Assembly (NCBI GenBank): GCA_030429235.1
Contig: JAUIDB010000004.1
Span: 62,001-126,000 of the forward strand
Reading direction: 5' to 3'
DNA from: Thermoanaerobaculia bacterium
GTDB taxonomy: Bacteria; Acidobacteriota; Thermoanaerobaculia; Multivoradales; JAIOJS01
Length of the DNA stretch: 64,000 bases
The notes under the pieces were generated by a model. It made no database searches and was not told the DNA's origin. It saw only the letters and a program-made list of their open reading frames with translations. Of this stretch, positions 1 through 10,486 are shown piece by piece (within the stretch, counting starts at the first letter, position 1; the number at the start of each line of letters is the position of its first letter). Made by a program: the position numbers and the translations under genes.

Positions 1-2
1 AG

Positions 3-671
3 GCCCCCGACACGGTGCTCGGGGTCGGTGCCCTGCTGCTGGGTTGGGCCCTGCTCCTCGGCCTGGCTTGGCGCCGCCGCTGGTTCGGAGTGCTCTTCGC
101 CGGAATCTGGCTCGCACTCTGCCTGCTGCCCTACGTCGCCATCACCTGGATCGGCGACCAGGAGATGGCGGTGCCGGTGCTGCTGCGCTACGTCGGGATC
201 GCCGAGCCGCGGTACTTCTATGGCGCGGGGGCAGCTCTGTCGCTCGGCATCGTCGCCACCACCCTGAGACTCGAGTCAATCCTCGCGGCGCGACGACCCG
301 ACGCCGGGAACCGGCGCCGATTGCGAGCCGCCCTGCTCGGGGCGTGGGTGCTGTTGGCGAGCCTCCACGCCGCTCGGCTCCTCTTCCTGGAGCGAGACTG
401 GGATCGAGCCGGAGAGGTCGTGGAAGCCGTTCGCGCCGAGCTCGACACCCAGATGCAGCCTCCCGTGGCCCCGGGAGAGTTGATCTGCGTCTTCCAGCGA
501 CCCGACAGCTACCGCGGCCGCTTCGTGTTGCGGAGTGGCATCAGCGAGTTGGTCTGGCTGGAAGCGGAGACCGACGAGGTGCAGGTGTTGGCGCCGCCCT
601 GGACCGAGGGAGCACCGTGCACTCGAAGCGTACGGTTTCCTCGGTACCCGGGAGTCGTACCGACCGACTGA
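3..671 (+). CDS. Multi-pass membrane protein, C-terminal part (cut by window start)
   Basis: The reading frame is open to the left edge, so only the last 222 residues are seen and the true start lies outside; a GTG at 15 is in frame but is unlikely to be the start. The visible part has hydrophobic segments near the left edge, a second around the Arg-Tyr-Phe-Tyr-Gly stretch and a third after the Arg-rich loop, followed by a soluble tail of about 85 residues. The order helix, Leu-Leu-Pro-Tyr, then Arg-Tyr-(Phe/Leu)-Tyr resembles the C-terminal half of polytopic glycosyltransferase-like membrane proteins, but this is only a resemblance. It ends 53 bases from the convergent SNF2 gene. I do not assign a function. 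Confidence 0.6.
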   Translation, partial: APDTVLGVGALLLGWALLLGLAWRRRWFGVLFAGIWLALCLLPYVAITWIGDQEMAVPVLLRYVGIAEPRYFYGAGAALSLGIVATTLRLESILAARRPDAGNRRRLRAALLGAWVLLASLHAARLLFLERDWDRAGEVVEAVRAELDTQMQPPVAPGELICVFQRPDSYRGRFVLRSGISELVWLEAETDEVQVLAPPWTEGAPCTRSVRFPRYPGVVPTD

Positions 672-724
672 AGCGGAGCGCCGTGGCCCAGCGGGTCGCG
701 GGACCGGGCAGGAGCCAGAGCCGA

Positions 725-3676
725 TCAGTCGAGCAGCCAGAGAAGATCCTCGGCTCCCATCTGCTGGACCAGCGTACCGTCCGCCTCCAGGATCGCTTCG
801 GCGAGGTCCCGCTTGGTGTCCTGCAGCATGAGGATCTTCTCTTCCACCGTTTCTTCCGCGATCAGCCGATACGCGAACACTGGCTGGTCCTGACCGATGC
901 GGTGGGCGCGATCGATCGCCTGCGCTTCGACCGCGGGGTTCCACCAGGGATCGAGCAGGTAGACGTAGCTCGCGGCGGTCAGGTTCAAACCGACCCCACC
1001 CGCCTTCAGACTGATGAGGAAGACGGGGCAGTCGGGATCGGTCTGGAAACGCTCGACCCGAGCTCCGCGGTCGCGGGTCTTGCCGTCGAGGTACTCGTAG
1101 ACGATCCCGGCTTCGCGCAGGCGGTCCTGCACGATGGCGAGAAGCGAGGTGAACTGGGAGAACACCAGGGCCTTGTGACCACTCTGCAGCACCTCTTCGA
1201 GTTGGCTTTGCAGCAGATCGACCTTGGTGCTCGGTTCCCCTCGTTTCGAGTCGTCGAGCAGGCCGGGGTGGCACGATGCCTGCCGAAGCCGCAGCAGCGC
1301 CTCGAGGACCTCGATCTTGGAGCGTTTCAGCCCGACCTCGTCGAACCTCTGCACGAGGCTCGAACGGTAGTGGGTCTTGAGCTCGTCGTAGACCGTGCGC
1401 TCGGCCTTCGACAGCTGACAGCGCAGGACCTGTTCGGTCTTGGCGGGAAGCTCCGACAGCACCTGCTCCTTGGTCCGACGAAGGATGAAGGGAGCGAGGG
1501 CTCGACGCAGTTCCGGTTTGCCGCCATCCCCTTCCTCGGCCGGGTCCACCAGCCCTTCGAGCCGCGGTACGCGCCCCAACATGCCGGGGTTGAGGAACTC
1601 GAAGATCGACCAGAGCTCTCCCAGGTGGTTCTCGATGGGGGTGCCGGTGAGGGCCAGGCGGTGGTCGGCCCGCAGCAGCCGGGTGGCGCGGGCGGTCTGG
1701 GAGCCGGCATTCTTGATCGCCTGGGCCTCGTCGAGGATCACGAAGCGGAAGCGGTGCTTGCGCAAGGTCGTGATGTCCCGGCGCAGAGTCCCGTAGGTAG
1801 TGATCAACAGGTCCGCATCCTCGAGTTCGGCCAGCTGCTTCTTGCGCTGGGCTCCGAGGTAGGTCCGCACCTCCAAGTCGGGCGCGAACCGAGCGGTTTC
1901 GTCGACCCAGTTGTAGATCAGACTGCGGGGGGCCACCACCAGGGCGAGGGGTCGGTCGCTCGCGGTCTGCGATTCCCCCTGGAGCAGGGCCAGCACCTGC
2001 ACCGTCTTGCCGAGGCCCATGTCGTCGGCCAGACAGCCGCCGAGGCCGAGGTCGCGGAGAAACTCGAGCCAACCCAGCCCCAAGCGCTGGTAGGGCCGCA
2101 GAGTGCCGACGAATCCAGGGGGTTCCTCTTGGGCCTCTACACTGCCGACACTGGCCAATCGACTGCGTAGCTGATCGAACTGCTGGTCCCGTTCGAAGTC
2201 GTTTTCCGACAGCAGGGCTTCGATCAGGAGTGCCTGCGAGGGCTGAAATCGCAGGCGGTCGGAGTCCTCGTCGGTGGCGAGATCGCGGAACCGATCGAGT
2301 TGCCGCACCCAGACCTCCGGCAGGATTCCGAGCGAGCCGTCATCGAGGACCAGAAACCGCTCCTTGCGCTCGAGCGCCTGGAGGATCTGCGGCATCGGCA
2401 CCACTCGACCCTCGAACTCGCCCCCGCCGTCGAGTTCGAACCAGTCGATCCCGGTGGTGATTCCGAACGACAGGCCGCCCGCTCGTCGGACCGGTTGATC
2501 CTCGGCTCGCAGCAACCAGCCCGCCGCCAGGAGCTCCTCGAGCACGGCGGCCACGCGTCGATTGGGGACCGTGTACGTCCCATTTTCCCGCCGACCGCGA
2601 CCGGGCTGGAAGCCGAGCTGGTCCAGGGAATCGAGCGCTTGCTGCTCGGCCATCGGATCGCGCAGCAGGAGTCGACGGCCCGCTCGGTCGAGAAGGGCTC
2701 GTCGCGTGTCTCCGGACTCGACTTCGATGCCGTCGTAGAGGAACGCAACCCGAGTCCGCGTACTGAAGGTACGTTGCGCCGGGGCCGCCAGGACGGTGAG
2801 GCGGGGGCGAGGGGGAAGCGAAATCTCGGGCAACCGCAGCTCTTCGGGCAGTTCCAGCTGGGGAAGTTCCGGGTGGCGCCAGAGTTCTTCCAGTGCCTCG
2901 GGGAGCTGAGGGTAGGGAATCTCGATCGGTCCCTCGGAACGCAGGATGACCGTCCACGAGAACAGGTTGCCGAGTTCGAGTCGAGCGATGCGATCCTCGA
3001 ACAGGACCAGACCGCTGGCCAGATTCAGCCGCGGCTCTTCGACGGGAACGGTTTCCTCGTCACGGACCAACTCGCCGTGGAGGGCCGCGTGGTCGGCACT
3101 CTCCGTGGCCTCGAGTCGGAGGCCGAGGGCGTAGGCCTCTCCCTCGTCCCACTGCAGCGGCGCCATAGGGTCGAGGTCATGGTCCCGCCCCAGGTTCCAG
3201 ATCAGCCGCTCCGTGGCACAGAGTCCCGGCAAGACGAGCGAGAAGAGCGCCGGCGCCAGGGCGCCGCGACGGATCCGGATGGTGGTCGAACTGCCCTCGG
3301 CCGAACGCACGGTGGTGGACTTCGCATCCACCGGCAGAGCCATGAGGACGGAGAGCAACTCGGCGTCCGCAGGATCGACGAGTGCCAGTCGATCCTCGTC
3401 CATCGACAGCGGCTTGAGGCGTCCCAGCTCGCCGCTCTTGTTCCGTTGGCGCTGCAGAAAATCGATCGTCAGGTCGCCGGTGCGCAGACTCTGCTCCAGA
3501 TTGATGGCGTAGAGGATGCGGGCCGGCGGCGTCCACCGACTGTCGACCGGTCGTCCGGGACCCAGGCCCAGCCGGCCCTCGATCGATCGACGAACGATGT
3601 CGAGTTGGTCGCGCCAGGCCTCCTCCTTGCGCGAGCTGTCGGTCAGGGAGGCGAGGGAAGAGGAGGGGTTCGGCAT
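725..3676 (-). CDS. SNF2-family DEAD/DEAH helicase without SWIM domain
   Basis: A 983-residue SNF2/Rad54-type ATPase expected to translocate on double-stranded DNA. The C-terminal half carries the motor: Walker A with DDMGLGKT near residues 547-556, the DEAQ box near 646, [13 protein letters not shown], and the second RecA lobe ending in motif VI ([11 protein letters not shown]) near 917. The N-terminal 500 residues are a variable bacterial SNF2 region. The frame stays open far upstream, but I chose the ATG at 3676 because a longer start would run across the divergent transporter gene. A second SNF2 gene at 40154-43672 is clearly paralogous and carries an N-terminal SWIM zinc finger that this copy lacks. 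Family assignment is firm; the biological target is unknown. Confidence 0.93.
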   Translation of the reverse strand: MPNPSSSLASLTDSSRKEEAWRDQLDIVRRSIEGRLGLGPGRPVDSRWTPPARILYAINLEQSLRTGDLTIDFLQRQRNKSGELGRLKPLSMDEDRLALVDPADAELLSVLMALPVDAKSTTVRSAEGSSTTIRIRRGALAPALFSLVLPGLCATERLIWNLGRDHDLDPMAPLQWDEGEAYALGLRLEATESADHAALHGELVRDEETVPVEEPRLNLASGLVLFEDRIARLELGNLFSWTVILRSEGPIEIPYPQLPEALEELWRHPELPQLELPEELRLPEISLPPRPRLTVLAAPAQRTFSTRTRVAFLYDGIEVESGDTRRALLDRAGRRLLLRDPMAEQQALDSLDQLGFQPGRGRRENGTYTVPNRRVAAVLEELLAAGWLLRAEDQPVRRAGGLSFGITTGIDWFELDGGGEFEGRVVPMPQILQALERKERFLVLDDGSLGILPEVWVRQLDRFRDLATDEDSDRLRFQPSQALLIEALLSENDFERDQQFDQLRSRLASVGSVEAQEEPPGFVGTLRPYQRLGLGWLEFLRDLGLGGCLADDMGLGKTVQVLALLQGESQTASDRPLALVVAPRSLIYNWVDETARFAPDLEVRTYLGAQRKKQLAELEDADLLITTYGTLRRDITTLRKHRFRFVILDEAQAIKNAGSQTARATRLLRADHRLALTGTPIENHLGELWSIFEFLNPGMLGRVPRLEGLVDPAEEGDGGKPELRRALAPFILRRTKEQVLSELPAKTEQVLRCQLSKAERTVYDELKTHYRSSLVQRFDEVGLKRSKIEVLEALLRLRQASCHPGLLDDSKRGEPSTKVDLLQSQLEEVLQSGHKALVFSQFTSLLAIVQDRLREAGIVYEYLDGKTRDRGARVERFQTDPDCPVFLISLKAGGVGLNLTAASYVYLLDPWWNPAVEAQAIDRAHRIGQDQPVFAYRLIAEETVEEKILMLQDTKRDLAEAILEADGTLVQQMGAEDLLWLLD

Positions 3677-3815
3677 GCGTAGAGTGTCGTAGGATTGGCC
3701 AAAAGCCAAGCCTACACCAAGTCGGCTACCGTTTCGCCGGGGACCGGTCGCGAAGTGACCACCTCGACGGACTCGCCGGCCACCCGCGGGCCGTTCGAAG
3801 AAGGAGACAGGGGAG

Positions 3816-4940
3816 ATGCAGTGGGAGTTCAGCCAGCGACAAGCCAACACCGTCAAGGTCGCGGTGACCCTGGTCGCATTGGCGGTCATCGTGGCCGCGG
3901 TCGGGGTGATGGTGTGGCTGCTCGGTCGGTTCGTCGATGCCTTCTCGGGGGTGCTGATGCCGCTGGCGGTTGCGGGGATCGCGGCTCTGGTCATCAACCC
4001 GTACTTCGAGTGGTGGCGCAGCCGCATCCCTAGCGTGCTGGCCCTGGTGGTCGTGTTCCTCACCGGCCTGGTGCCGATCGTGGCGTTTCTCTGGTTCTTC
4101 GGCGCGCTGTTGGTGAGCCAGGTCTCGGACCTGGTGCAACAGCTCCCGGGGGTCTGGGACCGGGTGCTGGAGTTCAGCCAGGCGCGGTTGCCCCGCGTGG
4201 TGGAGTTCCTGGAGGAAAGCCCCATCGGACAGCAGATCAAGACCGCGGCCAAGGGGCAGGGCGATACCGTGGTGCAGGGGGTGCAACTCCTGGGAGCTCA
4301 GGCCTTCAGCCTGGGAGGAGCCCTGTTTCGTCAGATCGGTTCGCTGCTCGGCTGGGCGGTGATGCCCGTCTACCTCGTCTTCTTCATGCTCGCGGACTCG
4401 AAGAAGATGGGAACTCTGGAGTCGCACCTTCCCTTCCTCAAGCCCGAGACCCGGCGCGACATCACGTTTCTGGTGCAGGAGTTCGTGAGGATCATCGTCA
4501 GCTTCTTCCGCGGTCAACTCATCGTGGCGCTGTTGCAGGGGGTCCTGTTCGCCATCGCTTTCAGCGTCGTGGGCCTGAAGTACGGTTTCGTGCTCGGCCT
4601 GGTGCTCGGAATCCTCAACATCATTCCCTACCTCGGCAGCATCGTGGGTCTCACCATCTGCCTGCCGCTGGCGTTCTTCCAGTCCGGCGGGGGAATCTGG
4701 CTCGTGGTCGGGGTGCTCGCGGCTTTTGCCGTGGTCCAGATGATCGAGGGGTACCTCTTGACACCCCGAGTCATGGGCGATCGCACCGGGCTGCATCCGA
4801 TGGCGATCATCGTGGCGGTGTTCTTCTGGGGCACCGCGCTCGACGGCATTCTGGGGATGATCCTGGCGATTCCGCTGACCGCCTTCCTCGTGGTCTTCTG
4901 GCGGTTGGCGCGGGAACGCTACGTCGACGAGTGGGTCTGA
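3816..4940 (+). CDS. AI-2E family transporter (PF01594-type membrane exporter)
   Basis: A 374-residue inner-membrane protein of the AI-2 exporter/TqsA-like superfamily. Hydrophobic helices lie at about residues 15-55, 65-95, 155-180 and in a dense block from about 215 to 365. The family's conserved late helices are visible (ILNIIPYLGS near 270, then a Leu-Thr-Pro-Arg-x-Met-Gly-Asp loop near 315). Members export small solutes; some transport AI-2 or sodium, so the substrate cannot be named. The start has a GGGGAG ribosome site 2-7 bases upstream. It is divergent from the SNF2 gene and convergent with the E1 gene, with only 23 bases between stops. Confidence 0.92.
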   Translation: MQWEFSQRQANTVKVAVTLVALAVIVAAVGVMVWLLGRFVDAFSGVLMPLAVAGIAALVINPYFEWWRSRIPSVLALVVVFLTGLVPIVAFLWFFGALLVSQVSDLVQQLPGVWDRVLEFSQARLPRVVEFLEESPIGQQIKTAAKGQGDTVVQGVQLLGAQAFSLGGALFRQIGSLLGWAVMPVYLVFFMLADSKKMGTLESHLPFLKPETRRDITFLVQEFVRIIVSFFRGQLIVALLQGVLFAIAFSVVGLKYGFVLGLVLGILNIIPYLGSIVGLTICLPLAFFQSGGGIWLVVGVLAAFAVVQMIEGYLLTPRVMGDRTGLHPMAIIVAVFFWGTALDGILGMILAIPLTAFLVVFWRLARERYVDEWV

Positions 4941-4963
4941 GCGGACTCGTGGCGGTCGCTCGA

Positions 4964-7327
4964 CTACTCGGCGACCAGTCGCTGGGCGGCCTCGACGACA
5001 TCTGCGGCATTGGGCAGGAAGTCCAGCTCGAGGGGCGGCGAGTAGGGAATCGGGGTGTCCGGCGCGGTCACGCGGCGGATCGGCGCGTCGAGGTAGAAGA
5101 ACAGCTCGTCCGCCAGTCGCGCCGCCAGTTCCCCGGCGAACCCGCCCCGCCCCGTATCCTCGTGCAGCACGAGCACGCGGTGAGTCCGTTGCACCGAGGA
5201 ACGGATCGTCTCCCAGTCCAGCGGCACCAGCGACCGCAGGTCGATGACCTCGGCCTCGATGCCCCCTGCGGCCAACGGCTCGGCGGCGGCCAGGGCGGTC
5301 CAGGTCATCGCCCCGTAGGTCAGGATCGTGAGGTGCTCCCCGGAACGGCGGATGGCGGCCGAGCCGATCGCGACCTCGTGCGAGGTTCCCAGGGGGACTT
5401 CCTCCCTCAGGTCGGTGCGAAAGAACCCGTAGAGGCCCTTGGCCTCCAGAAAGAGCACCGGGTTGGGATCCCGCACCGCCGCAATCAGTAAACCCTTGGC
5501 GTCGGCGGGCGTCGACGGCGCCACGATCTTCCACCCAGGGCAGCGAACGAACCACATCTCCGGACACTGCGAGTGGAAGGGGCCACCACCGAGGAGTTTC
5601 TCGCCGGTACCGGTGGCACCGCCGTAGGGTAGGCGTACCACCAACGGTACGGAGCGGCCCCAGCGCCAGTGGACCTTGGGCGCATTGTTGACAAGGGCGT
5701 TGAAACCCGAGGCCAGGAAGTCCGCAAACTGCATCTCGACGATGGGGCGCATGCCCGCGATCGCCGCCCCCACCCCGCAGCCGACGATGGCCGACTCCGC
5801 GATCGGGGTGTTCACGCAACGATCGTCGCCGAACGCCTTGGCCAGGCCTCGAGTGACCCCGAACGCGCCACCGTAGCGACCTCCGACGTCCTCGCCCAGC
5901 ACGAAGACCTCGGGATCCTCCTCCATCAGTTCGACGATGCCCTGGCGGACCGCTTCGTCGTAGCTCAGGCGACGGGTCTGCGGGGTTTCTTCGGGCCCGG
6001 GGATCGGTTCCGATCGAGCAGCGAAAACCGCACTGCGGTAGGTCTCCGGGGTCGGCCAGGCGGCCGATGCCGCCGCTTCGAGGGCCTCTGCCACCTCCTC
6101 GGCCACGGAGACCTCGAGCGCTTCGAACTGGGCGGAGTCCAGGATGCCGCGGCGTTCCAACTGCTGCCGGTAGAGCACGATCGGATCGGCGGCCTCCCAG
6201 CGCTCCCGCTCGTCGGCGAATTCGTAGCCCGGGATCTTGGCCTCGGCCACGCCATGGAATCGGTCGTCGTCGTGGTGGGCATGGCCAGGGCGGCGGTAGG
6301 TGACGAGCTCGAGGAGGCTGGGACCCTGTCCCGCTCGCGCGCGTTCGGCGGCCCAGCCGATTCCGGCGGCGATGCGCTCGGGGTCGTTGCCGAACAGCGT
6401 ACAGGCGGGTACTCCGTAGCCGCGGCCTTTCTCGGCGAAACGTCGCGCCTTCGACTGTTGACTGACATGCGTACCGAGGGCCCAGTGGTTGTTCTCGATC
6501 ACGAAGAGGATCGGAAGGGAGCGGGTCGCGGCCAGGTTGATCGTTTCGTGCCATTCACCCAGGCTGCTACCCCCGTCGCCGATGAAGGTGACACAGACGC
6601 GGTCCTCGCCCCGCTGCTGGATGGCGTGGGCGAGCCCGGCGAGGGTCTGGGCGGCGATGGTCAGGGGGGCAGCCGGGGGCAGGACTCCCCAATCCAGGTC
6701 GCCGGTGTGGAGGTCTCGACCGCCCACCGGAGTTCCGATCTTGCCGTACTGCACCAGAAGAGGATGCAGCACGTCGGGACGAAACATGAGCAGGGCTCCA
6801 AGGTCCCGAATCAGCGGAGCGATGATGTCGCCCTGGTAGTCGGCTCCCGGCGCAAACTCGGGCGGTCGCCGTAGCGGGAGCGCCGCCCCCACGATCGCCT
6901 CCTGCCCCCGAGAACGGAACCCCTTCTGGGGGGAGGGGTGGTCCTGCCAGCGGATCTCCTTAGCGTCGAAGGCGCGTTTGAGTTCGTCGTCGACCGCTCG
7001 CGTCAACAGCATTGCGCGCAAGAGCTCCAGCCGTTGGGAGTCGGTGATCTGTTGGCGGAGTTCCCAGCGCCGAAAAAATCCACGGAGGGCTGTCTCGTAG
7101 TGCCGCCGCTCGGAGGCGCAGGCCTCTCCGACCGTCAGGCCAGGGTGCAGCGCGAGGCTTCCGATTTCGCTCCCCGGATCGAAGCGGCGCGCCAATCGGG
7201 TCGCTAGCAGCTCTTCGAGCTCTCGCCGGGAGCCTGCTTCGGGAAGGGGTTCGAGGAACGGAGCCTCCAGGGCCAGAAAACCGTGGAGCTCGTGGAACAG
7301 ATCGGTGGTTTCTGGGTCGGGCGACAT
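4964..7327 (-). CDS. 2-oxoacid dehydrogenase E1, fused alpha and beta subunits
   Basis: A 787-residue thiamine-diphosphate enzyme that decarboxylates a 2-oxoacid (branched-chain oxoacid or pyruvate type) and passes the acyl group to an E2 lipoyl protein. The alpha part fills about residues 1-440, with the ThDP motif GDGGSS near 249 and its partner NNHWALG near 276. The beta part starts near 450 with the family signature LGEDVGGRYGG and ends with the transketolase C-terminal domain. The two subunits are usually separate genes in bacteria; here they are one chain. No E2 or E3 gene is in the window. The ATG at 7327 is preceded by a perfect TATAAT only 8 bases upstream and no Shine-Dalgarno site. 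Exact substrate is undetermined. Confidence 0.92.
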   Translation of the reverse strand: MSPDPETTDLFHELHGFLALEAPFLEPLPEAGSRRELEELLATRLARRFDPGSEIGSLALHPGLTVGEACASERRHYETALRGFFRRWELRQQITDSQRLELLRAMLLTRAVDDELKRAFDAKEIRWQDHPSPQKGFRSRGQEAIVGAALPLRRPPEFAPGADYQGDIIAPLIRDLGALLMFRPDVLHPLLVQYGKIGTPVGGRDLHTGDLDWGVLPPAAPLTIAAQTLAGLAHAIQQRGEDRVCVTFIGDGGSSLGEWHETINLAATRSLPILFVIENNHWALGTHVSQQSKARRFAEKGRGYGVPACTLFGNDPERIAAGIGWAAERARAGQGPSLLELVTYRRPGHAHHDDDRFHGVAEAKIPGYEFADERERWEAADPIVLYRQQLERRGILDSAQFEALEVSVAEEVAEALEAAASAAWPTPETYRSAVFAARSEPIPGPEETPQTRRLSYDEAVRQGIVELMEEDPEVFVLGEDVGGRYGGAFGVTRGLAKAFGDDRCVNTPIAESAIVGCGVGAAIAGMRPIVEMQFADFLASGFNALVNNAPKVHWRWGRSVPLVVRLPYGGATGTGEKLLGGGPFHSQCPEMWFVRCPGWKIVAPSTPADAKGLLIAAVRDPNPVLFLEAKGLYGFFRTDLREEVPLGTSHEVAIGSAAIRRSGEHLTILTYGAMTWTALAAAEPLAAGGIEAEVIDLRSLVPLDWETIRSSVQRTHRVLVLHEDTGRGGFAGELAARLADELFFYLDAPIRRVTAPDTPIPYSPPLELDFLPNAADVVEAAQRLVAE

Positions 7328-7335
7328 GGGGCCGG

Positions 7336-7341
7336 ATTATA
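7336..7341 (-). promoter_or_regulatory. -10 element TATAAT directly before the E1 start
   Basis: On the minus strand a perfect TATAAT ends 8 bases before the E1 ATG. Transcription would begin at or within about two bases of the start codon, giving a leaderless mRNA. No TTGACA-like -35 is seen at normal spacing. It sits in the 52-base gap after the MFS gene, so E1 can be expressed independently of the upstream operon. Confidence 0.5.
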
Positions 7342-7379
7342 CGCGGCCGGGAAACGCCCGCGGGATGACTCCCGGAGCG

Positions 7380-8698
<1,319 letters not shown>

Positions 8699-8702
<4 letters not shown>

Positions 8703-9064
8703 GTCGAAGAGAAGCGCCGGGCGATGAACCGCTCGAGACGGAGCTGCTGCTCGGGGCTCGGATCGACGAACGCCAGGCCGACGCGGTAGCGCTCGGCACC
8801 ATTGGCGGGCGAGGCCATGTCGGGTCCGGCGTACACGATCCGAGCACGGGACCGGAACGATACCCGGTCGAGCTGGACTTCGATCCGAGCGACCTCGTTG
8901 AAGCTTGGTTCGTACTCCGATCGGATCATCAGACCGCCGAGGCTGATGCGCATGACTTCGAAGGGATGCTCGCCGTCGAGCAGACCGCTGAGGCCGTCGA
9001 TCTCGAAACGCGGATGTCGTCTACGGTCGCGGCCGGTGGCCTGGAGCAAGTTCTCGGAAGTCAA
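8699..9064 (-). CDS. PilZ domain protein
   Basis: About 121 residues. The c-di-GMP-binding PilZ pattern is visible: an Arg-rich RRRHPR motif near the N-terminus, then SLGGL about 25 residues later (the D/NxSxxG region, here starting with Ile-Ser) and a C-terminal GLAFVD strand. The frame extends to an ATG at 9169, but that would overlap the start of the divergent gene. A minus-strand TGCTAGACT extended -10 at 9097-9105 places transcription start near 9090, so I chose the TTG at 9064, preceded by a GAGAAAGAGAG purine run. GTG at 9106 overlaps the promoter and is excluded by that reading. It is coupled to the AmpG-like gene. Confidence 0.75.
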
Positions 9065-9096
9065 TTCGGCTCTCTTTCTCGGTGCGGGCGCAACCG

Positions 9097-9105
9097 AGTC
9101 TAGCA
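9097..9105 (-). promoter_or_regulatory. Extended -10 promoter for the PilZ / AmpG-like operon
   Basis: The minus strand reads TGC-TAGACT, an extended -10 with the TG dinucleotide one base ahead of the hexamer. It predicts a start near 9090 and a leader of about 26 bases to the TTG at 9064. It is the minus-strand half of a divergent promoter region; the plus-strand partner TAGACT lies at 9138-9143. Confidence 0.4.
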
Positions 9106-9137
9106 CTCCAGGAGGCGTGCGGCGCAGGCTGGGAAGG

Positions 9138-9143
9138 TAGACT
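9138..9143 (+). promoter_or_regulatory. -10-like TAGACT for the CDGSH protein gene
   Basis: GG-TAGACT lies 24 bases before the ATG at 9168, leaving room for a short leader with the strong GAGGAGGAG ribosome site. No clear -35 is seen. The hexamer is similar to other -10-like sites in this window (49595, 60795, 19231). Confidence 0.3.
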
Positions 9144-9167
9144 AGAGACCAACCCGAGGAGGAGACC

Positions 9168-9821
9168 ATGGGATCGAAGCGACGGTACTATCCGGCCGAA
9201 GACATCACAGTGGAGTTCGAACCTGCGCTCTGCATCCACGCTGCCGAGTGCGCCAAGGGACTACCGCGGGTTTTTGATCCCCAGAGTCGACCGTGGGTCG
9301 ATCCCAGCGCGGCCCCTGCGGACGAGATCGCAAAGGTGGTGGCGCGCTGCCCTTCGGGAGCACTGCAGTATCGCCGGACGGACGGCGGCGCCGAAGAGGT
9401 GCCGGTGACCGAGAACCGCGTGCATGTGGCGAGCGACGGCCCTTTGCAGTGCGTGGGAGACCTCCGCATCGTCCTGCCGGACGGAAGCATTCGCCACGAG
9501 ACCCGGGCCACCCTCTGCCGCTGTGGTGCTTCGGCGAACAAGCCGTTCTGCGACAACTCGCACCGGGAGATGCCATTCGAGGACGCGGCGTTGGAGATGG
9601 AGGATCGGCTGCGCCAGGCCGAAGGGGAGGAGGAGGAGAGCGCCCTCACGATTCGACTCGCGGCCAACGGCCCTCTCCTGCTCCAAGGGCCTGCCCGCCT
9701 GACCTGTGGCGGCTCGAGCGTCAGCGAGGGCAGCAAAGGAGCCCTCTGTCGCTGCGGTGCTTCGGCCATGAAGCCTTACTGCGACGGTGCGCACAAGAGC
9801 AACGGCTTTCGAGCTGAGTGA
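9168..9821 (+). CDS. Iron-sulfur protein: Fer4_19-type domain plus two CDGSH domains
   Basis: A 217-residue soluble protein with three predicted cluster sites. Residues 1-75 form a divergent 4Fe-4S/Fer4_19 domain (CIHAAEC near 22, then CPSGAL near 62). Two CDGSH zinc-finger-type 2Fe-2S domains follow: LCRCGAS with FCDNSH near 115-130 and LCRCGAS with YCDGAHK near 192-210. Each has the 3Cys-1His ligand pattern of mitoNEET-type proteins, which hold redox-active, labile 2Fe-2S clusters. A spacer rich in Glu lies between the two CDGSH domains. The ATG has a strong GAGGAGGAG ribosome site. The next gene, a Crp/Fnr regulator, starts inside this one and overlaps it by 35 bases, which suggests linked expression. 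Confidence 0.93.
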   Translation: MGSKRRYYPAEDITVEFEPALCIHAAECAKGLPRVFDPQSRPWVDPSAAPADEIAKVVARCPSGALQYRRTDGGAEEVPVTENRVHVASDGPLQCVGDLRIVLPDGSIRHETRATLCRCGASANKPFCDNSHREMPFEDAALEMEDRLRQAEGEEEESALTIRLAANGPLLLQGPARLTCGGSSVSEGSKGALCRCGASAMKPYCDGAHKSNGFRAE

Positions 9822-10392
9822 GTTCGCCCCCGGCTCGATCCGAGGGGTCCGCCGCCGTCTCGCGAAGAACGAGTTCCTCTTCCTTCGCGACCAGGCCGCG
9901 GACTGGCTGTTTCAGGTCGAGAGCGGACGTCTCTGCCTAGAGAGGAGCCTCGACGATGGGGCGCTCGTGTGCCTGGCGGTGCTTCATCCCCAGGACCTGA
10001 TCGCCGAGGCCGCGCTCTTCTCCGAGCACTATCACTGTGATGCGCGGGCCGAGGTCCGCTCCACGGTCTGGGGGTTTTCGAAGCGTGAGGTCCTAGCCCA
10101 CCTGAAATCCGACTCGGAGACACTCCTGCAGTGGACGAAGAGACTCTCCGCACAGCTCCGGCGCTCGAGAGCACTCCTCGAAGTTCGCTCGATTCGCCGA
10201 GCCGACGACCGGATCCTGGCCTACCTCGATCTTCTGTCGGTGCTCGGAGAGACGTGGGACGGACGGCGGCCGAACAGCGCGGTGGCCACGGAGCTGGGAC
10301 TGACTCCGGAAGCTCTCTACCGGTCGCTGGCTCGACTCGAGCGCAGCCAGGCCGTTCGGCGGCAGGGCCGCACGGTGGCTCGCAATTCCTAA
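9787..10392 (+). CDS. Crp/Fnr-family transcriptional regulator
   Basis: A 201-residue regulator with an N-terminal cyclic-nucleotide-binding beta-barrel (GxxLFxxxQxA-like stretch, then GRLCLERSLDDGALVCLAVL) and a C-terminal helix-turn-helix around residues 165-190 (NSAVATELGLTPEALYRSLARLE). The Phe-Ser-Glu-His-Tyr-His-Cys segment near residue 80 replaces the cAMP phosphate cassette, and the Fnr N-terminal Cys cluster is absent, so the signal is probably neither cAMP nor a classic Fnr cluster. Three Cys residues remain in the sensor barrel. GTG at 9787 is the first in-frame start and gives a 35-base overlap with the CDGSH gene. Likely targets are this cluster, but I see no clear operator. Confidence 0.88.
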   Translation: MRTRATAFELSEFAPGSIRGVRRRLAKNEFLFLRDQAADWLFQVESGRLCLERSLDDGALVCLAVLHPQDLIAEAALFSEHYHCDARAEVRSTVWGFSKREVLAHLKSDSETLLQWTKRLSAQLRRSRALLEVRSIRRADDRILAYLDLLSVLGETWDGRRPNSAVATELGLTPEALYRSLARLERSQAVRRQGRTVARNS

Positions 10393-10486
10393 CCCGGATC
10401 ATGGAGGACTCCCGGAGGGGGTGAGAGGCTGGGCCGGTGGCGCCATCGCGCCTCATTCCTTCACTCTGACCCGAGAGGTATCAACC

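Noticed and set aside
44-2170. 708-codon plus-strand frame opposite the SNF2 gene
   Set aside because: It lies antisense to a clear helicase, is low-complexity Arg/Gly/Glu-type sequence and has no recognisable motif; long antisense frames are common in GC-rich DNA.
3677-4252. N-terminal extension of the SNF2 frame to 4252
   Set aside because: It would cover the start of the AI-2E transporter on the other strand and has no SNF2-like sequence.
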